Positions 24,235 to 32,500 of a stretch of DNA of 50,938 bases are shown here, piece by piece. Both the position numbers and the translations under genes were made by a program. Every line of letters starts with the position of its first letter. The stretch's first letter is position 1. The notes beneath the pieces are model-generated. The model was not told the origin of the DNA, searched no databases, and was given only the letters and a program-made list of their open reading frames with translations. The stretch comes from Beijerinckiaceae bacterium (GTDB taxonomy: Bacteria > Bacteroidota > Bacteroidia > Chitinophagales > Chitinophagaceae). The stretch is from positions 1 to 50,938 of the forward strand of contig CAJCIQ010000237.1 in assembly GCA_903970475.1 (NCBI GenBank). The letters are read 5' to 3'.

Positions 24235-24672
24235 ATGACGATTAAGGAACAGCAAGACGAGATCATAGAGGAGTTTGCTTATTACCCCGAATGGATGGAG
24301 AAGTACGAATACATCATCCAGTTGGGTAAGGAGCTGCCCCTGATAGAAGAAAAATACAAGACCGATGATCACTTGATCCGGGGCTGCCAGTCCAGGGTTT
24401 GGATGCATCCGGAATACAGGGATGGAAAGGTGTGGTTTACTGCCGACAGCGATGCCCTGATCACCAAAGGACTGGTGGGTATGGTCATCCGGGTATTGTC
24501 GGGACATACGCCCAAGGAGATTGTGGACGCAGAGATCTACTTTATCAGCGCCATTGCGTTGAACAGCCATCTGTCTCCAACCCGTTCCAATGGATTGCTG
24601 TCCATGCTCAAACAAATAAAAAACTACGCCCTGGCCTATCACCTCCAGGATGTAAAGAGGGAGACCACATGA
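24235..24672 (+). CDS. sufE: Sulfur acceptor protein SufE
   Basis: A 145-residue SufE with the active Cys51 in LIRGCQSRVW, which accepts persulfide from SufS and passes it to SufB. The N-terminal helix with EEFAYYPEWMEKYEYIIQLG and the length are typical. It starts 35 bases after sufS and overlaps the next gene by ATGA. Confidence 0.94.
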   Translation: MTIKEQQDEIIEEFAYYPEWMEKYEYIIQLGKELPLIEEKYKTDDHLIRGCQSRVWMHPEYRDGKVWFTADSDALITKGLVGMVIRVLSGHTPKEIVDAEIYFISAIALNSHLSPTRSNGLLSMLKQIKNYALAYHLQDVKRETT

Positions 24673-25019
24673 GTAACGCCGATCAATTGTCAGCCGACCA
24701 GCCGCGTCCTGACGCGGACCTGTTGCGCCCAAAGATAGAAGATGCCTTGCGTACGGTATTTGACCCGGAAATTCCGGTCAACATCATGGATTTGGGCCTG
24801 GTATATGCTATAGATATAGACGAGCAAAACAACATAAAGGTTACCATGACCCTGACCGCTCCAGCCTGTCCGGTTGCCCCGGAGATCTTGTTTGATGCGG
24901 AATCCAAAGTAAGGGCTGTAGAAGGGGTAGGGGACGTGCATATGAACCTGACGTTCGATCCACCGTGGAACAAGGATATGATGACCGATGAGGCAAGGCT
25001 GGAGCTGGGATTTATGTAA
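24669..25019 (+). CDS. sufT: SUF-associated MIP18/DUF59 protein (SufT-like)
   Basis: A 116-residue DUF59 (MIP18-like) protein starting at the ATG that overlaps the sufE stop; a much longer in-frame reading inside sufE is a shadow. The core is family-typical: DPEIPVNIMDLGLVYAI, the conserved cysteine in TLTAPACPVA, and the C-terminal TFDPPWNKDMMTDEARLELG. In SUF operons this protein helps Fe-S cluster maturation or delivery. It closes the operon; a GC hairpin lies 15 bases later. Confidence 0.92.
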   Translation: MSNADQLSADQPRPDADLLRPKIEDALRTVFDPEIPVNIMDLGLVYAIDIDEQNNIKVTMTLTAPACPVAPEILFDAESKVRAVEGVGDVHMNLTFDPPWNKDMMTDEARLELGFM

Positions 25020-25033
25020 GGAGGATGCCCCAT

Positions 25034-25064
25034 CGCTGCCGCAGGGATCGTGCCACCGGCAGCG
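25034..25064 (+). terminator. Inverted repeat after the SUF operon
   Basis: CGCTGCCG (25034-25041) and CGGCAGCG (25057-25064) are perfect 8-base arms around a 15-base loop, just past the sufT stop. There is no T-run, so it is a possible weak terminator or mRNA-end structure. Confidence 0.4.
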
Positions 25065-25082
25065 CCCGCCACGCTTGAATTT

Positions 25083-26009
25083 ATGGACACCAAAGACATA
25101 CCCCGCTGGGAATTGAACGGTTTCCGGATCATGCACCGGACAGAAGATCCAGTGACGCCATTTGGCTATAACCATTTGGACAAGCCACTGCATATTCCCG
25201 GTTTTGAAATTTATTCCTCTGAAGGATTGGTTGGGAGCATGGGCCCCTTGAAATCGGCTTTTTACAGGATGAGTATTACCGTCCGGGGTACCCTGGACAT
25301 GCAAATCGGCCTGGAGCATTTCAAACACCAGCCTAATACCCTGTCCTTTACCTATCCCAATCAGATCATTTCCAAAAACAATATTTCCGCCGATGCCTTC
25401 GGGTATTATGTGTTGTTTGAAGAAAACTTCCTGACGGATCTGATTCCTTCCGTTCGGATTCCATTCGAGTTTCCTTTCTTCGATCCAGGTGGACAACCTC
25501 TTTTCCAGATAGAACCATCAGAGATGGATAGCATCGTGCAGCACACGTTGCAAATAGACCAGGAATTGCAACAGCCCAAGGCCGGAAGGGTAAAAGCCAT
25601 TCAAATGCATCTTTACCTGATATTGCTGGAGGCTAAAAGGAGCTATGAGCGTCAGGGACTGCATCCGGTCTATGATATGCAGGATGGGGCATCTATGGTC
25701 CGCCGGTTCAGGAAGTTGATTGCCCAAAAGTATATGGAGCTCAGACAGGTATCTGCCTACGCAGACCTGCTTGCCGTTACGCCTAATCACCTCAATCGGG
25801 TGGTAAAACAGGTTACCGGGGAAACGGCTTCCCATATGATACAGGAGATGCTACTGGAGGAAGCTAAAAACCTGTTGAAATATACCAATCAGACAGTGGC
25901 TGAGATTGCCTATAAGTTGGAATTCGGGGACCCGGGAACCTTTGGTCGCTTCTTCAAGAAAACTTCAGGAGGGCAGACCCCTCTGGAATACAGGGCAGCT
26001 CAGGTCTAG
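25083..26009 (+). CDS. AraC family transcriptional regulator
   Basis: A 308-residue regulator from the ATG at 25083 (MDTKDIPRWE); an in-frame GTG at 25050 would add 11 low-quality residues that overlap the SUF hairpin. The first 190 residues are a sensor region of the AraC-binding-like type without strong cupin motifs. The last hundred are an AraC domain (YADLLAVTPNHLNRVVKQVTG, then VAEIAYKLEFGDPGTFGRFFKK, ending TPLEYR). It lies 103 bases ahead of an SDR gene on the same strand and is the likely regulator of that gene, by position. Confidence 0.85.
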   Translation: MDTKDIPRWELNGFRIMHRTEDPVTPFGYNHLDKPLHIPGFEIYSSEGLVGSMGPLKSAFYRMSITVRGTLDMQIGLEHFKHQPNTLSFTYPNQIISKNNISADAFGYYVLFEENFLTDLIPSVRIPFEFPFFDPGGQPLFQIEPSEMDSIVQHTLQIDQELQQPKAGRVKAIQMHLYLILLEAKRSYERQGLHPVYDMQDGASMVRRFRKLIAQKYMELRQVSAYADLLAVTPNHLNRVVKQVTGETASHMIQEMLLEEAKNLLKYTNQTVAEIAYKLEFGDPGTFGRFFKKTSGGQTPLEYRAAQV

Positions 26010-26112
26010 GTGCTCTGCGGGGCTATCCTGGCCCCCACGCATGCATAATCCTGCATATAAGCCGCATAACGGTGCCAGTGTGTAAGTGCCTAATCCATCG
26101 GAGATTTGAGTT

Positions 26113-26826
26113 ATGAAAACACATCATCTACAACAAAAAAAAGTAATCATTGCCGGAGGAACTTCCGGTATTGGATTGGCTACCGCTAAGACACTTGCTG
26201 CCGAAGGTGCCCAGGTGACCGTAACGGGCCGGGATCCTGTTAAATTAAAGGAAGCTGGTAATTCCAGGTTGAATGCTCAATCCCTGGACTCTATGGACAG
26301 GGCCGCCCTGGATGCCTTTTTCTCCAGCTATGGTTCCCTGGACCACCTGGTGATCACCATAGGCAGCGGAAAGGGTATGGGTAATTTTGCGGACCTGGAT
26401 TTAACTGACCTCAGGGATGCCTATGACCGCAAATTCTGGCCATTGCTCAATACTGTTCAGGCTGCTCTGCCTCATATCAGACCTACCGGAAGCGTAACCA
26501 TTGTGAGCGCTGCTTCTTCAAAGGCCAAACTACCCGGCACTTCCGGTTTGGCTGGGATCAATGGAGGACTGGAACTGATGATGGAGATATGGGCAAGAGA
26601 GTTGAAGCCCATCCGGTTTAATGCCGTGTCTCCCGGGCTCGTTGATACGCCTTGGTGGGATCATTATGGCACAGAAGCCAAAGCGGCTGCCTTTAAAAGC
26701 TTTTCCGCCCAGATCCCTGTAGGTAGGGTGGCACAACCAGAAGAAGTGGCCGATGCCATCCAATTTCTGGTGGGCAACGAGTACATGACGGGTAAGGTCA
26801 TCGTTATTGACGGAGGTATATCTTAA
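26113..26826 (+). CDS. Short-chain dehydrogenase/reductase family protein lacking the usual YxxxK
   Basis: A 237-residue SDR fold. The NAD(P) site is AGGTSGIGLATAK (about 14-26), the substrate-side serine is in IVSAASS, and the C-terminal PVGRVAQPEEVADAIQFLVG and GKVIVIDGG blocks are normal. Where classical SDRs have Tyr-x-x-x-Lys, this one reads GLAGINGGLE, with neither residue. A subgroup of bacterial SDRs with an AAVNGAL-like segment shares this. It may be a divergent oxidoreductase or a non-catalytic member. The substrate is unknown. It is convergent with the HxlR gene. Confidence 0.82.
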   Translation: MKTHHLQQKKVIIAGGTSGIGLATAKTLAAEGAQVTVTGRDPVKLKEAGNSRLNAQSLDSMDRAALDAFFSSYGSLDHLVITIGSGKGMGNFADLDLTDLRDAYDRKFWPLLNTVQAALPHIRPTGSVTIVSAASSKAKLPGTSGLAGINGGLELMMEIWARELKPIRFNAVSPGLVDTPWWDHYGTEAKAAAFKSFSAQIPVGRVAQPEEVADAIQFLVGNEYMTGKVIVIDGGIS

Positions 26827-26859
26827 TTTAATAGGGCTCCGGCGGCGGCCTCCGGATGT

Positions 26860-27300
26860 TTAGCATTCCGTGGTCGTTTCTTTTTTGTGGAACAATTTGC
26901 GGGCTGCCTCAATATCGTCCATATGGTTACTGGCCCATTCCCAGAGTTCAACCATTTTAACCAGCAGGCTTTGTCCCAGGGGAGTCAGTTGATATTCTAC
27001 GCGGGGCGGGATTTCCGGATACCAGGTACGTTGTACGACACCGTTTTCTTCCAGGCTGCGTAGGGTGACGGTCAACATGCGTTGGGATATGCCCTCAATC
27101 ATGCCTTTGAGTTCATTGAAGCGGACTTTTTCCACCTGACCCAGGGAAAGAATGGTAAAAATGGACCATTTATCACCAAAATGCCCGAGGATGTCTCTGA
27201 CCGGACAGAGGCTTCCTCCATGGGGTAAGGGAGCCACTAAAATATTTTTAGCCCTTTTTTTGACTGTAAGTGGCTGATTTTCAATATTGGTTACTTGCAT
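26860..27300 (-). CDS. HxlR family winged-helix transcriptional regulator
   Basis: A 146-residue HxlR regulator with the typical opening CPVRDILGHFGDKWSIFTILSLG, the recognition-region FNELKGMIEGISQRMLTVTLRSLEENGVV, and the wing with PPRVEYQLTPLGQSL. The cysteine near residue 32 (LCPVR) is the position that senses redox or electrophile stress in YodB/HypR-like members; that role here is inference. It is transcribed divergently from two YceI genes. The shared 98-base region has AGTTACT-type repeats and a strong-looking promoter, so it probably represses the YceI operon and itself. Confidence 0.9.
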   Translation of the reverse strand: MQVTNIENQPLTVKKRAKNILVAPLPHGGSLCPVRDILGHFGDKWSIFTILSLGQVEKVRFNELKGMIEGISQRMLTVTLRSLEENGVVQRTWYPEIPPRVEYQLTPLGQSLLVKMVELWEWASNHMDDIEAARKLFHKKETTTEC

Positions 27301-27327
27301 GTTCCCTGGTTTAAGGTTCGTGCCTTC

Positions 27328-27358
27328 TTGGCAGGATGGTAGTTACTTAATAGCTTTG
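27328..27358 (+). promoter_or_regulatory. Promoter of the YceI operon
   Basis: TTG at 27328-27330 and TAGCTTTG (exact TAnnTTTG) at 27351-27358 are separated by 20 bases, the normal Bacteroidota -33/-7 spacing. This is the best-formed promoter seen in the window. It drives the first yceI, 40 bases downstream. Confidence 0.6.
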
Positions 27359-27375
27359 AGTTACTAAAGGTAACT
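27359..27375. promoter_or_regulatory. Candidate HxlR operator
   Basis: AGTTAC-TAAAG-GTAACT is a perfect 6-base inverted repeat with a 5-base spacer that begins right after the -7 box, so a bound repressor would cover the transcription start. A further half-site AGTTACT at 27341-27347 lies inside the promoter spacer, 18 bases upstream. Confidence 0.5.
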
Positions 27376-27398
27376 AAAAAATCAAAAACTCAGATTTC

Positions 27399-27971
27399 AT
27401 GAAAAAAATCACCCTGTTGACACTGGGCTTAATGCTGGCCGTGTCTTCTTTTGCACAGACGACCTGGACCTTGGATAAAGCGCATTCTCAATTGAATTTC
27501 TCCATAACCCACCTGACGATTTCTACGATTGAGGGAGGTTTCCGGAGCGTTACTGCTACGCTGACCGCTACAAAGGATGATTTCTCCGACGCTGCTGTTG
27601 AGCTCAGCGCTGAAACCGGGAGCGTGAACACCGGCGCTGAAATGAGGGATAACCACCTGAAGACAGCCGATTTCTTCGACGCAACTACCTACCCAACCCT
27701 GACTTTTAAAAGTGTTTCTTTCAAGAATGTAGGGGGTAAAAATTACCAGGTTACTGGAAACCTGACCTTCCATGGTGTGACCAAATTGGTTACGCTTAAT
27801 GCTGTATTCAACGGTACCGTTGATAATCCAATGTCTCATAAAACAACGGCAGGCTGGCATATTTCAGGCACCATCAAACGTTCTGATTTCGGCATCGGCT
27901 CCAAATTCCCAGAGGCTGTATTAAGCGACGAGGTAACTTTGGATGCCAATACGGAGTTCATTAAAGGATAA
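27399..27971 (+). CDS. Periplasmic YceI family lipocalin-like protein
   Basis: A 190-residue protein with a signal peptide (MKKITLLTLGLMLAVSSFAQ) and the YceI beta-barrel: WTLDKAHSQLNFSITHL at the start, MRDNHLKTADFFDATTYPTLTF in the middle and GTIKRSDFGIG near the end. YceI proteins bind isoprenoid-type lipids, and many are induced by acid, base or oxidative stress. It is first in a three-gene operon with a second YceI and a membrane protein, under the HxlR-linked promoter. Confidence 0.92.
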   Translation: MKKITLLTLGLMLAVSSFAQTTWTLDKAHSQLNFSITHLTISTIEGGFRSVTATLTATKDDFSDAAVELSAETGSVNTGAEMRDNHLKTADFFDATTYPTLTFKSVSFKNVGGKNYQVTGNLTFHGVTKLVTLNAVFNGTVDNPMSHKTTAGWHISGTIKRSDFGIGSKFPEAVLSDEVTLDANTEFIKG

Positions 27972-27978
27972 TCCGAGT

Positions 27979-28509
27979 ATGAAGAAAACACTTATTGTTT
28001 TATCAGCAGTTCTGACGCTGATGGCAGCAAAGGTTAGCGCCCAGGTAGCCAATTGGAACATAGCGCCGGGTTATTCCGTTGCCTTCTCCACCTCTGGAGA
28101 TGCAGCCGGTATCTTCAAAACCCTTAAGGGGGTCATCAAATTTGACCCGGCTAATCCAGGAGGCTCTTCCTTTCAGGTATCCATAGACGTGGCTTCCATC
28201 AATACCGGTAACGGATTGATGAATACCCACGCCAAAAGTGCGGAATGGTTTGATGCCACTAAGTTCCCCCAGATCACGTTTCAGTCAACCAGCATTACCG
28301 GCTCCGGATCTAATTTCCAGGCGGTAGGCAACCTGACGATGCACGGGGTGACAAAACCAATTACTATCCCATTTACTTTCCAGCGCACGGGCGCTGGTGG
28401 TACCTTCCAGGCTTCGTTTAAGGTAAACCGCGTCCAGTTTGGTGTGGGTAAATCCGGAGACGTTGACGATGATATCGCCCTGAAGTTATCCGTGCCGGTT
28501 ACAAAGTAA
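27979..28509 (+). CDS. Second periplasmic YceI family protein
   Basis: A 176-residue protein starting at the ATG at 27979, 7 bases after the first yceI; an earlier in-frame start lies within that gene. It has a signal peptide (cut after VSA/Q) and a divergent YceI barrel (NTHAKSAEWFDATKFPQITF, NLTMHGVTKPITIPF, VNRVQFGVGKSGDVDDD). The two copies are clearly different in sequence, so this is an old duplication or an independent pairing. They could form a mixed pair or bind different lipids. Confidence 0.9.
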   Translation: MKKTLIVLSAVLTLMAAKVSAQVANWNIAPGYSVAFSTSGDAAGIFKTLKGVIKFDPANPGGSSFQVSIDVASINTGNGLMNTHAKSAEWFDATKFPQITFQSTSITGSGSNFQAVGNLTMHGVTKPITIPFTFQRTGAGGTFQASFKVNRVQFGVGKSGDVDDDIALKLSVPVTK

Positions 28510-28516
28510 TCACAAC

Positions 28517-28915
28517 ATGAAAAAGCTCTTAATACTAGGCGTTGTATCCGGATTGTTGGCAGGAATCCTATCCTTCCTTTATTCCAAGGTGTACGCGCAT
28601 TACCTGGGCCTTGATTTCTCTTCCATAGCTACACCGGCGAAAATGATACTGGCCTCTGCGATCGGTGGACTGATAGCGGCTGTGGGTTATTTCTTGCTCC
28701 AAAGGATGCTGGGACTGAAGGGTGAGGCGGTATTCAACCTGTTGTTTACCATCTTGAGCTTTGCTTCCATCCTGGGACCCATTGCTACTAAGTTGCCCTT
28801 GGACATGCAAAGTCCGGAAATGTTTCCCTGGCTGGTCATGCCCATGCACTTATTCCCGGCATTGGGGTGGATGACGCTGAAGCCATTGTTTTTCCCTAAT
28901 AAAACATTGGCCTAG
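28517..28915 (+). CDS. Small integral membrane protein of unknown function
   Basis: A 132-residue protein with about four predicted membrane segments (residues about 4-22, 43-65, 72-92 and 104-124) separated by short loops. I do not recognise a named family with confidence. It starts 7 bases after the second yceI and belongs to that operon. YceI genes are often paired with membrane proteins, including cytochrome b561 types, but the histidine ligands expected for a b-type cytochrome are not evident here. Confidence 0.75.
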   Translation: MKKLLILGVVSGLLAGILSFLYSKVYAHYLGLDFSSIATPAKMILASAIGGLIAAVGYFLLQRMLGLKGEAVFNLLFTILSFASILGPIATKLPLDMQSPEMFPWLVMPMHLFPALGWMTLKPLFFPNKTLA

Positions 28916-28959
28916 GCCCCAAAACGGAGCGGACGCTGGTACCCAAACTGAACAACCTG

Positions 28960-29017
28960 ATCCATGAAGGCTGGTCAATAAGTGAGTAACTTAGACCAGT
29001 CCTTCATGGATTTTTTT
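28960..29017 (+). terminator. Strong rho-independent terminator of the YceI operon
   Basis: The arm ATCCATGAAGGCTGGTC (28960-28976) pairs with GACCAGTCCTTCATGGAT (28994-29011) with one bulged base. Inside the loop TAAGT and ACTTA pair again, giving about 22 base pairs, and seven T residues follow at 29011-29017. It starts 45 bases after the membrane-protein stop. It also covers two of the possible starts of the next gene. Confidence 0.85.
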
Positions 29018-29800
29018 ATGCAACAACAGGCACTTCGGTTATACGTACGCTTATTTGCCAGAAAACCTTTGTTCTCCTTCCATCATTTCCTCTATAAGCT
29101 GAGTTTAAGGGGGATGGGTATCCTCAATTATGAAAATGAGGGTGTGAGCGGGGAACGGGCTTTTATACGATACCTCTTAGCGCAACACCACCTGGATAAA
29201 GGTGTGGTGCTGGATGTGGGGGCCCATGACGGTGATTACGCCCGCTTGCTTAGGGCCAGTGGTGTAAGCATACTCATTTATGCTTTCGAGCCCCATCCTC
29301 AGACCTTCCAACGATTAAAACAAACGGCTGACTTACATGGGTTCTCTCCCCTGTTGTTGGGGCTGGGTTCGAAGGTGGAGGAGGTCTGGCTGTATGACTA
29401 TGCTTGTTCGGAAGGCTCCCAACACGCCAGCATGTATGCCGGCGTGATTGAAGATCTGAGAAATGAACGTGCAGGGCAAGTCAGCATTCAGTTGACTACC
29501 GTGGATGATTTCCTTAAGGAAGCGGACCTCCCGTATGTTTCCTTGCTGAAAATGGATACAGAAGGTGCAGAACTGGATGTATTGAAGGGGGCCACTAAGG
29601 CCATTGCGGATGGGCGCATTGGCGCCATTCAGTTTGAGTTCAACGAAATGAACGTCATCTCCAGGACTTTTTTGAAGGATATCCTACCTGGTTACCATTT
29701 TTACAGGTTGCTTCCCGATGGCCTTCAACCCTTGGGCGATTACAAGGCGGTCAGCATGGAGATTTTCGCCTACCAGAATATCGTTGCGTTGCGGGCGTGA
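29006..29800 (+). CDS. FkbM family SAM-dependent methyltransferase
   Basis: A protein of about 264 residues. Three starts are possible: GTG 28982, ATG 29006 (used here) and ATG 29018; the first two lie inside the terminator hairpin, so 29018 is quite possible. The SAM-binding motif VVLDVGAHDGDYARLL, YAFEPHPQTFQRLK and LLKMDTEGAELDVLKGA are typical FkbM/Methyltransf_21 blocks. FkbM enzymes O-methylate sugars or polyketides. It is convergent with the exopolysaccharide cluster and probably modifies that product, although it is on the opposite strand. Its own promoter was not identified. Confidence 0.82.
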   Translation: MDFFMQQQALRLYVRLFARKPLFSFHHFLYKLSLRGMGILNYENEGVSGERAFIRYLLAQHHLDKGVVLDVGAHDGDYARLLRASGVSILIYAFEPHPQTFQRLKQTADLHGFSPLLLGLGSKVEEVWLYDYACSEGSQHASMYAGVIEDLRNERAGQVSIQLTTVDDFLKEADLPYVSLLKMDTEGAELDVLKGATKAIADGRIGAIQFEFNEMNVISRTFLKDILPGYHFYRLLPDGLQPLGDYKAVSMEIFAYQNIVALRA

Positions 29801-29830
29801 ATCCTGCGTCGTGCCCGCACCCCATGGCGC

Positions 29831-31234
29831 TTAAGCCGCTTCCTCTTCTCCCTTCACCAGATTAATAAAGGTTTGGAACATGATTTGAATGTCCAGCCAA
29901 AAATTCCAGTTTTCTATATACCACAGATCCAAAGTTACCCTGTCCTGCATTTTGGTAGGAATCCTGGTTTCACCCCGGGCGTGATTGACCTGAGCCCAGC
30001 CGGTAATGCCTGGTTTAACGGTATGACGTCGCATATAGTTGGGGACCTTATCCCCGCTTTCCAGATTCAAGGGTGTGGGATGCGGCCTGGGGCCTACGAC
30101 AGACATATCTCCTAAGATGACATTGAAGAATTGGGGTAATTCATCCAGGCTGGTTTTACGCAGGAAGGCTCCTACGGGTGTAATGCGCTTGTCTGTTTTG
30201 CGGGCTTGGGCGTACTTACCTTGGGCATCGGTTTGATAGCAGCCATGGTACATGGTCCGGAATTTATAACATACGATGCGCCGGTTGCCCAACCCCCAGC
30301 GCTCCTGCTTGAATAGGATGGGGCCTTTGGAAGTGAGCCATATAGCCAGGGCAATCAAGGGACACAACCAGCTCAATACGGTAATAGCGAGAATGATCGT
30401 GAAGAAGAGGTCAAGCGTGCGTTTGAGCCGCTGTTTGGCAGGATCATCCAGAGGGGTGGGGCTAAGTGTTAATACGGGAACGCCTTCCAATAAGCTCATC
30501 TGGCTTTTGCGGGAGTAGGAACGATGTACGTGGGGGATAATCCGGACCTGTTTGGCATTTTTTTCACTGACGCCTATCACTTCCTTTATTTCTTTTTGTT
30601 GCCATTGGGGAAGAGCTACAAATACGTCATCGATTTCTGTTCTGTCCAGGACCTCTGGTAACTGGGATAGTTTGCCCAGATAGGCTGCGCCGGGATAAGG
30701 AGGTATGTTTTCATCTATGAATCCGGCTACCTGAAAACGGCTGTTGCGATTTTGGAGGATAGCGGTGTAAAAATCCAGTCCGACCTGGCTGGCCCCTACG
30801 ATGAGGATCTTTTTACCCTTTGCGTCCCTACCTGGGAAATACAACATGGCCTGTTTGACCATGAATTTTTCCACAATAATGAGTGTAAACATCAGGGTCG
30901 TAAAAGTGAGGGTAAAGGTCCTGGGAAAGGGATAGCTTTTCAATACATAAAAGAAGAGGAATGTAAGGCAGCAACCCAGTACCAAAATGGTTTTAAGGAT
31001 GCGGATACCTTCCAGGGCAAAGGGTCTGCTGCGGTAGTCTTCAAATAGGTGGAAAGCCCTTCCGATATACCACCAGGAAAGGAAACTAAAGCTTAAAACC
31101 CACTTATTAGCCGGATCGGCAAAGGGAGCTCCTTTCAGGGTAAGCAAATCCCTCGTCAACCCGAAAGCCAGGCCCAGGATGCAATAATCGATGAGTACCC
31201 TGAAGAAAACGTTCAGGTAAAGGCGTTTGATCAT
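29831..31234 (-). CDS. Polyprenyl-phosphate sugar-1-phosphate transferase (exopolysaccharide initiation)
   Basis: A 467-residue polyisoprenyl-phosphate hexose-1-phosphate transferase of the WcaJ/WbaP type. The N-terminus has about four membrane helices and a CoA-binding-like nucleotide domain (ILIVGASQVGLDFY). A further helix (about 268-293) precedes the catalytic domain with KRTLDLFF, FKQERWGLGNRRIVCYKFRTM, LRKTSLDELPQFFNVILGDMSVVGPRP and KPGITGWAQVN. It links the first sugar phosphate, often glucose-1-P, to undecaprenyl phosphate at the inner membrane. It is the last gene of the minus-strand EPS operon, 10 bases after a glycosyltransferase. Confidence 0.93.
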   Translation of the reverse strand: MIKRLYLNVFFRVLIDYCILGLAFGLTRDLLTLKGAPFADPANKWVLSFSFLSWWYIGRAFHLFEDYRSRPFALEGIRILKTILVLGCCLTFLFFYVLKSYPFPRTFTLTFTTLMFTLIIVEKFMVKQAMLYFPGRDAKGKKILIVGASQVGLDFYTAILQNRNSRFQVAGFIDENIPPYPGAAYLGKLSQLPEVLDRTEIDDVFVALPQWQQKEIKEVIGVSEKNAKQVRIIPHVHRSYSRKSQMSLLEGVPVLTLSPTPLDDPAKQRLKRTLDLFFTIILAITVLSWLCPLIALAIWLTSKGPILFKQERWGLGNRRIVCYKFRTMYHGCYQTDAQGKYAQARKTDKRITPVGAFLRKTSLDELPQFFNVILGDMSVVGPRPHPTPLNLESGDKVPNYMRRHTVKPGITGWAQVNHARGETRIPTKMQDRVTLDLWYIENWNFWLDIQIMFQTFINLVKGEEEAA

Positions 31235-31244
31235 GGTTACTTGG

Positions 31245-32432
31245 TTAGGCGCTCAACACTTCCATAAACCGGTCTGCGATGTTCCGGATACAGAAATGTT
31301 TTTCTGCGTAGGTTCTTCCATTAATGCTGAATGATTCTCTTAAGCCGGGTTCTTCGATCAGGTGTTTGAGTTTCTGGCAAAAGCCCTTTTCGTCTCCAGG
31401 ATCAACACAATACCCTGCTCCACTGTCTTGTACGATACGGGTGCTCAGGTTCTTAGACGGAGCTGCCAGTACGATGGGCTTTCTGGCGCAGAGGTAGGTG
31501 AGTATTTTAGAAGGCACTGAAAAGTGACCCGCTTTTTCTTCCAGTAAGCCCAGCAGTACGTCACTGGCTCCCATGACCTGCTCCATGACTTCAAAATCCT
31601 GGTAGGGAAGTATATGCAGGTTGGAGAGGTCTTGTCTCTTTTTTTCCTTGTGTAGCAGATCGGCGCCCAAACCTTCCGAAATCACCAGGATAGATACCTG
31701 GGGCGCGGGTAGGAAATAGCGGGCTGCTGCCAAGAGCATTTCAGGATTATGTTTGAGTCCAAGGGTACCGGAATAAGTCAGGCAAAGCCGGTCAGAAAAC
31801 CGATGTTTGATGGACCAGGGATTTACTTTGTCGGAAGGTTGAAGTAAGTCTACGGGGGCCCAGTTGGGTATATACGTGACTTTACCCGTGTCTACTTTCC
31901 ATTGAGCAAACACCGGGCAAAAGTCTTCGGTGATGCTGATGATTTTGGTGCTCTTCCGGAGCAGTTTGGTTTCCAGCCAGTGGAAATAAGCCCAGATGGG
32001 AAAGCCCAGCCAGCCTATCCTGGATTTTACAAAACCTTCGATGGCTATTGAATAAAGGTCCTGACACCAGTAAACGAACGGTATTCCAGCCTTTTTGGCG
32101 TAAGCCTGGAGGTAGGCTTGAACGAACAAAGGAGCCGTCCCACCCAGTATGACCTGGGGACGGAATGTTTGAAGGCGGGTGACCAATTGCCTGGCATAGG
32201 CTATTTCCTGCCTTATCCTTTTGAACAAAGAATATTTGGCAAATACCCCTGGCGTGGTAATGGGAAAAATAGATAAGGTGTTAGGATCAGCGGGGTGTGG
32301 ATGCAGGTCTCCCTTGGGAGATTGGAAGGAGGTAGAATAGGAATGCAGGATTTCATGTCCCTCGGCCGCTAAATGACGGCTGAGCTGGATGGGGAATGCA
32401 TGGCCTGAATGGTCGTTGACAACAATCCGCAT
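31245..32432 (-). CDS. GT4 family glycosyltransferase (WbuB-like)
   Basis: A 395-residue GT-B enzyme. The N-terminal domain starts MRIVVNDHSGHAFPIQLSRHL, carries the PFVYWCQDLYSIA segment seen in WbuB-like transferases, and has VTYIPNWAP at the domain hinge. The C-terminal nucleotide-sugar domain has LTYSGTLGLKHNPEMLLAA and a KILTYLCARKPIVLA block (the EX7E-like region, here with Ser/Lys replacing the first acidic residue). It probably adds a sugar to the lipid-linked repeat unit in the cytoplasm. Donor and acceptor are not predictable. Confidence 0.85.
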   Translation of the reverse strand: MRIVVNDHSGHAFPIQLSRHLAAEGHEILHSYSTSFQSPKGDLHPHPADPNTLSIFPITTPGVFAKYSLFKRIRQEIAYARQLVTRLQTFRPQVILGGTAPLFVQAYLQAYAKKAGIPFVYWCQDLYSIAIEGFVKSRIGWLGFPIWAYFHWLETKLLRKSTKIISITEDFCPVFAQWKVDTGKVTYIPNWAPVDLLQPSDKVNPWSIKHRFSDRLCLTYSGTLGLKHNPEMLLAAARYFLPAPQVSILVISEGLGADLLHKEKKRQDLSNLHILPYQDFEVMEQVMGASDVLLGLLEEKAGHFSVPSKILTYLCARKPIVLAAPSKNLSTRIVQDSGAGYCVDPGDEKGFCQKLKHLIEEPGLRESFSINGRTYAEKHFCIRNIADRFMEVLSA

Positions 32433-32500
32433 AGTTAACCAATTTAAGTATAATGGAGCGGCTGCGTTTGTTCATTGCCGGGGTGGCCTGTTTATTTTGT

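Noticed and set aside
29790-29819. TGCGGGC/GCCCGCA inverted repeat at the convergent end of FkbM and the EPS operon
   Set aside because: The loop is long (16 bases) and there is no T-run; too weak to call a terminator.
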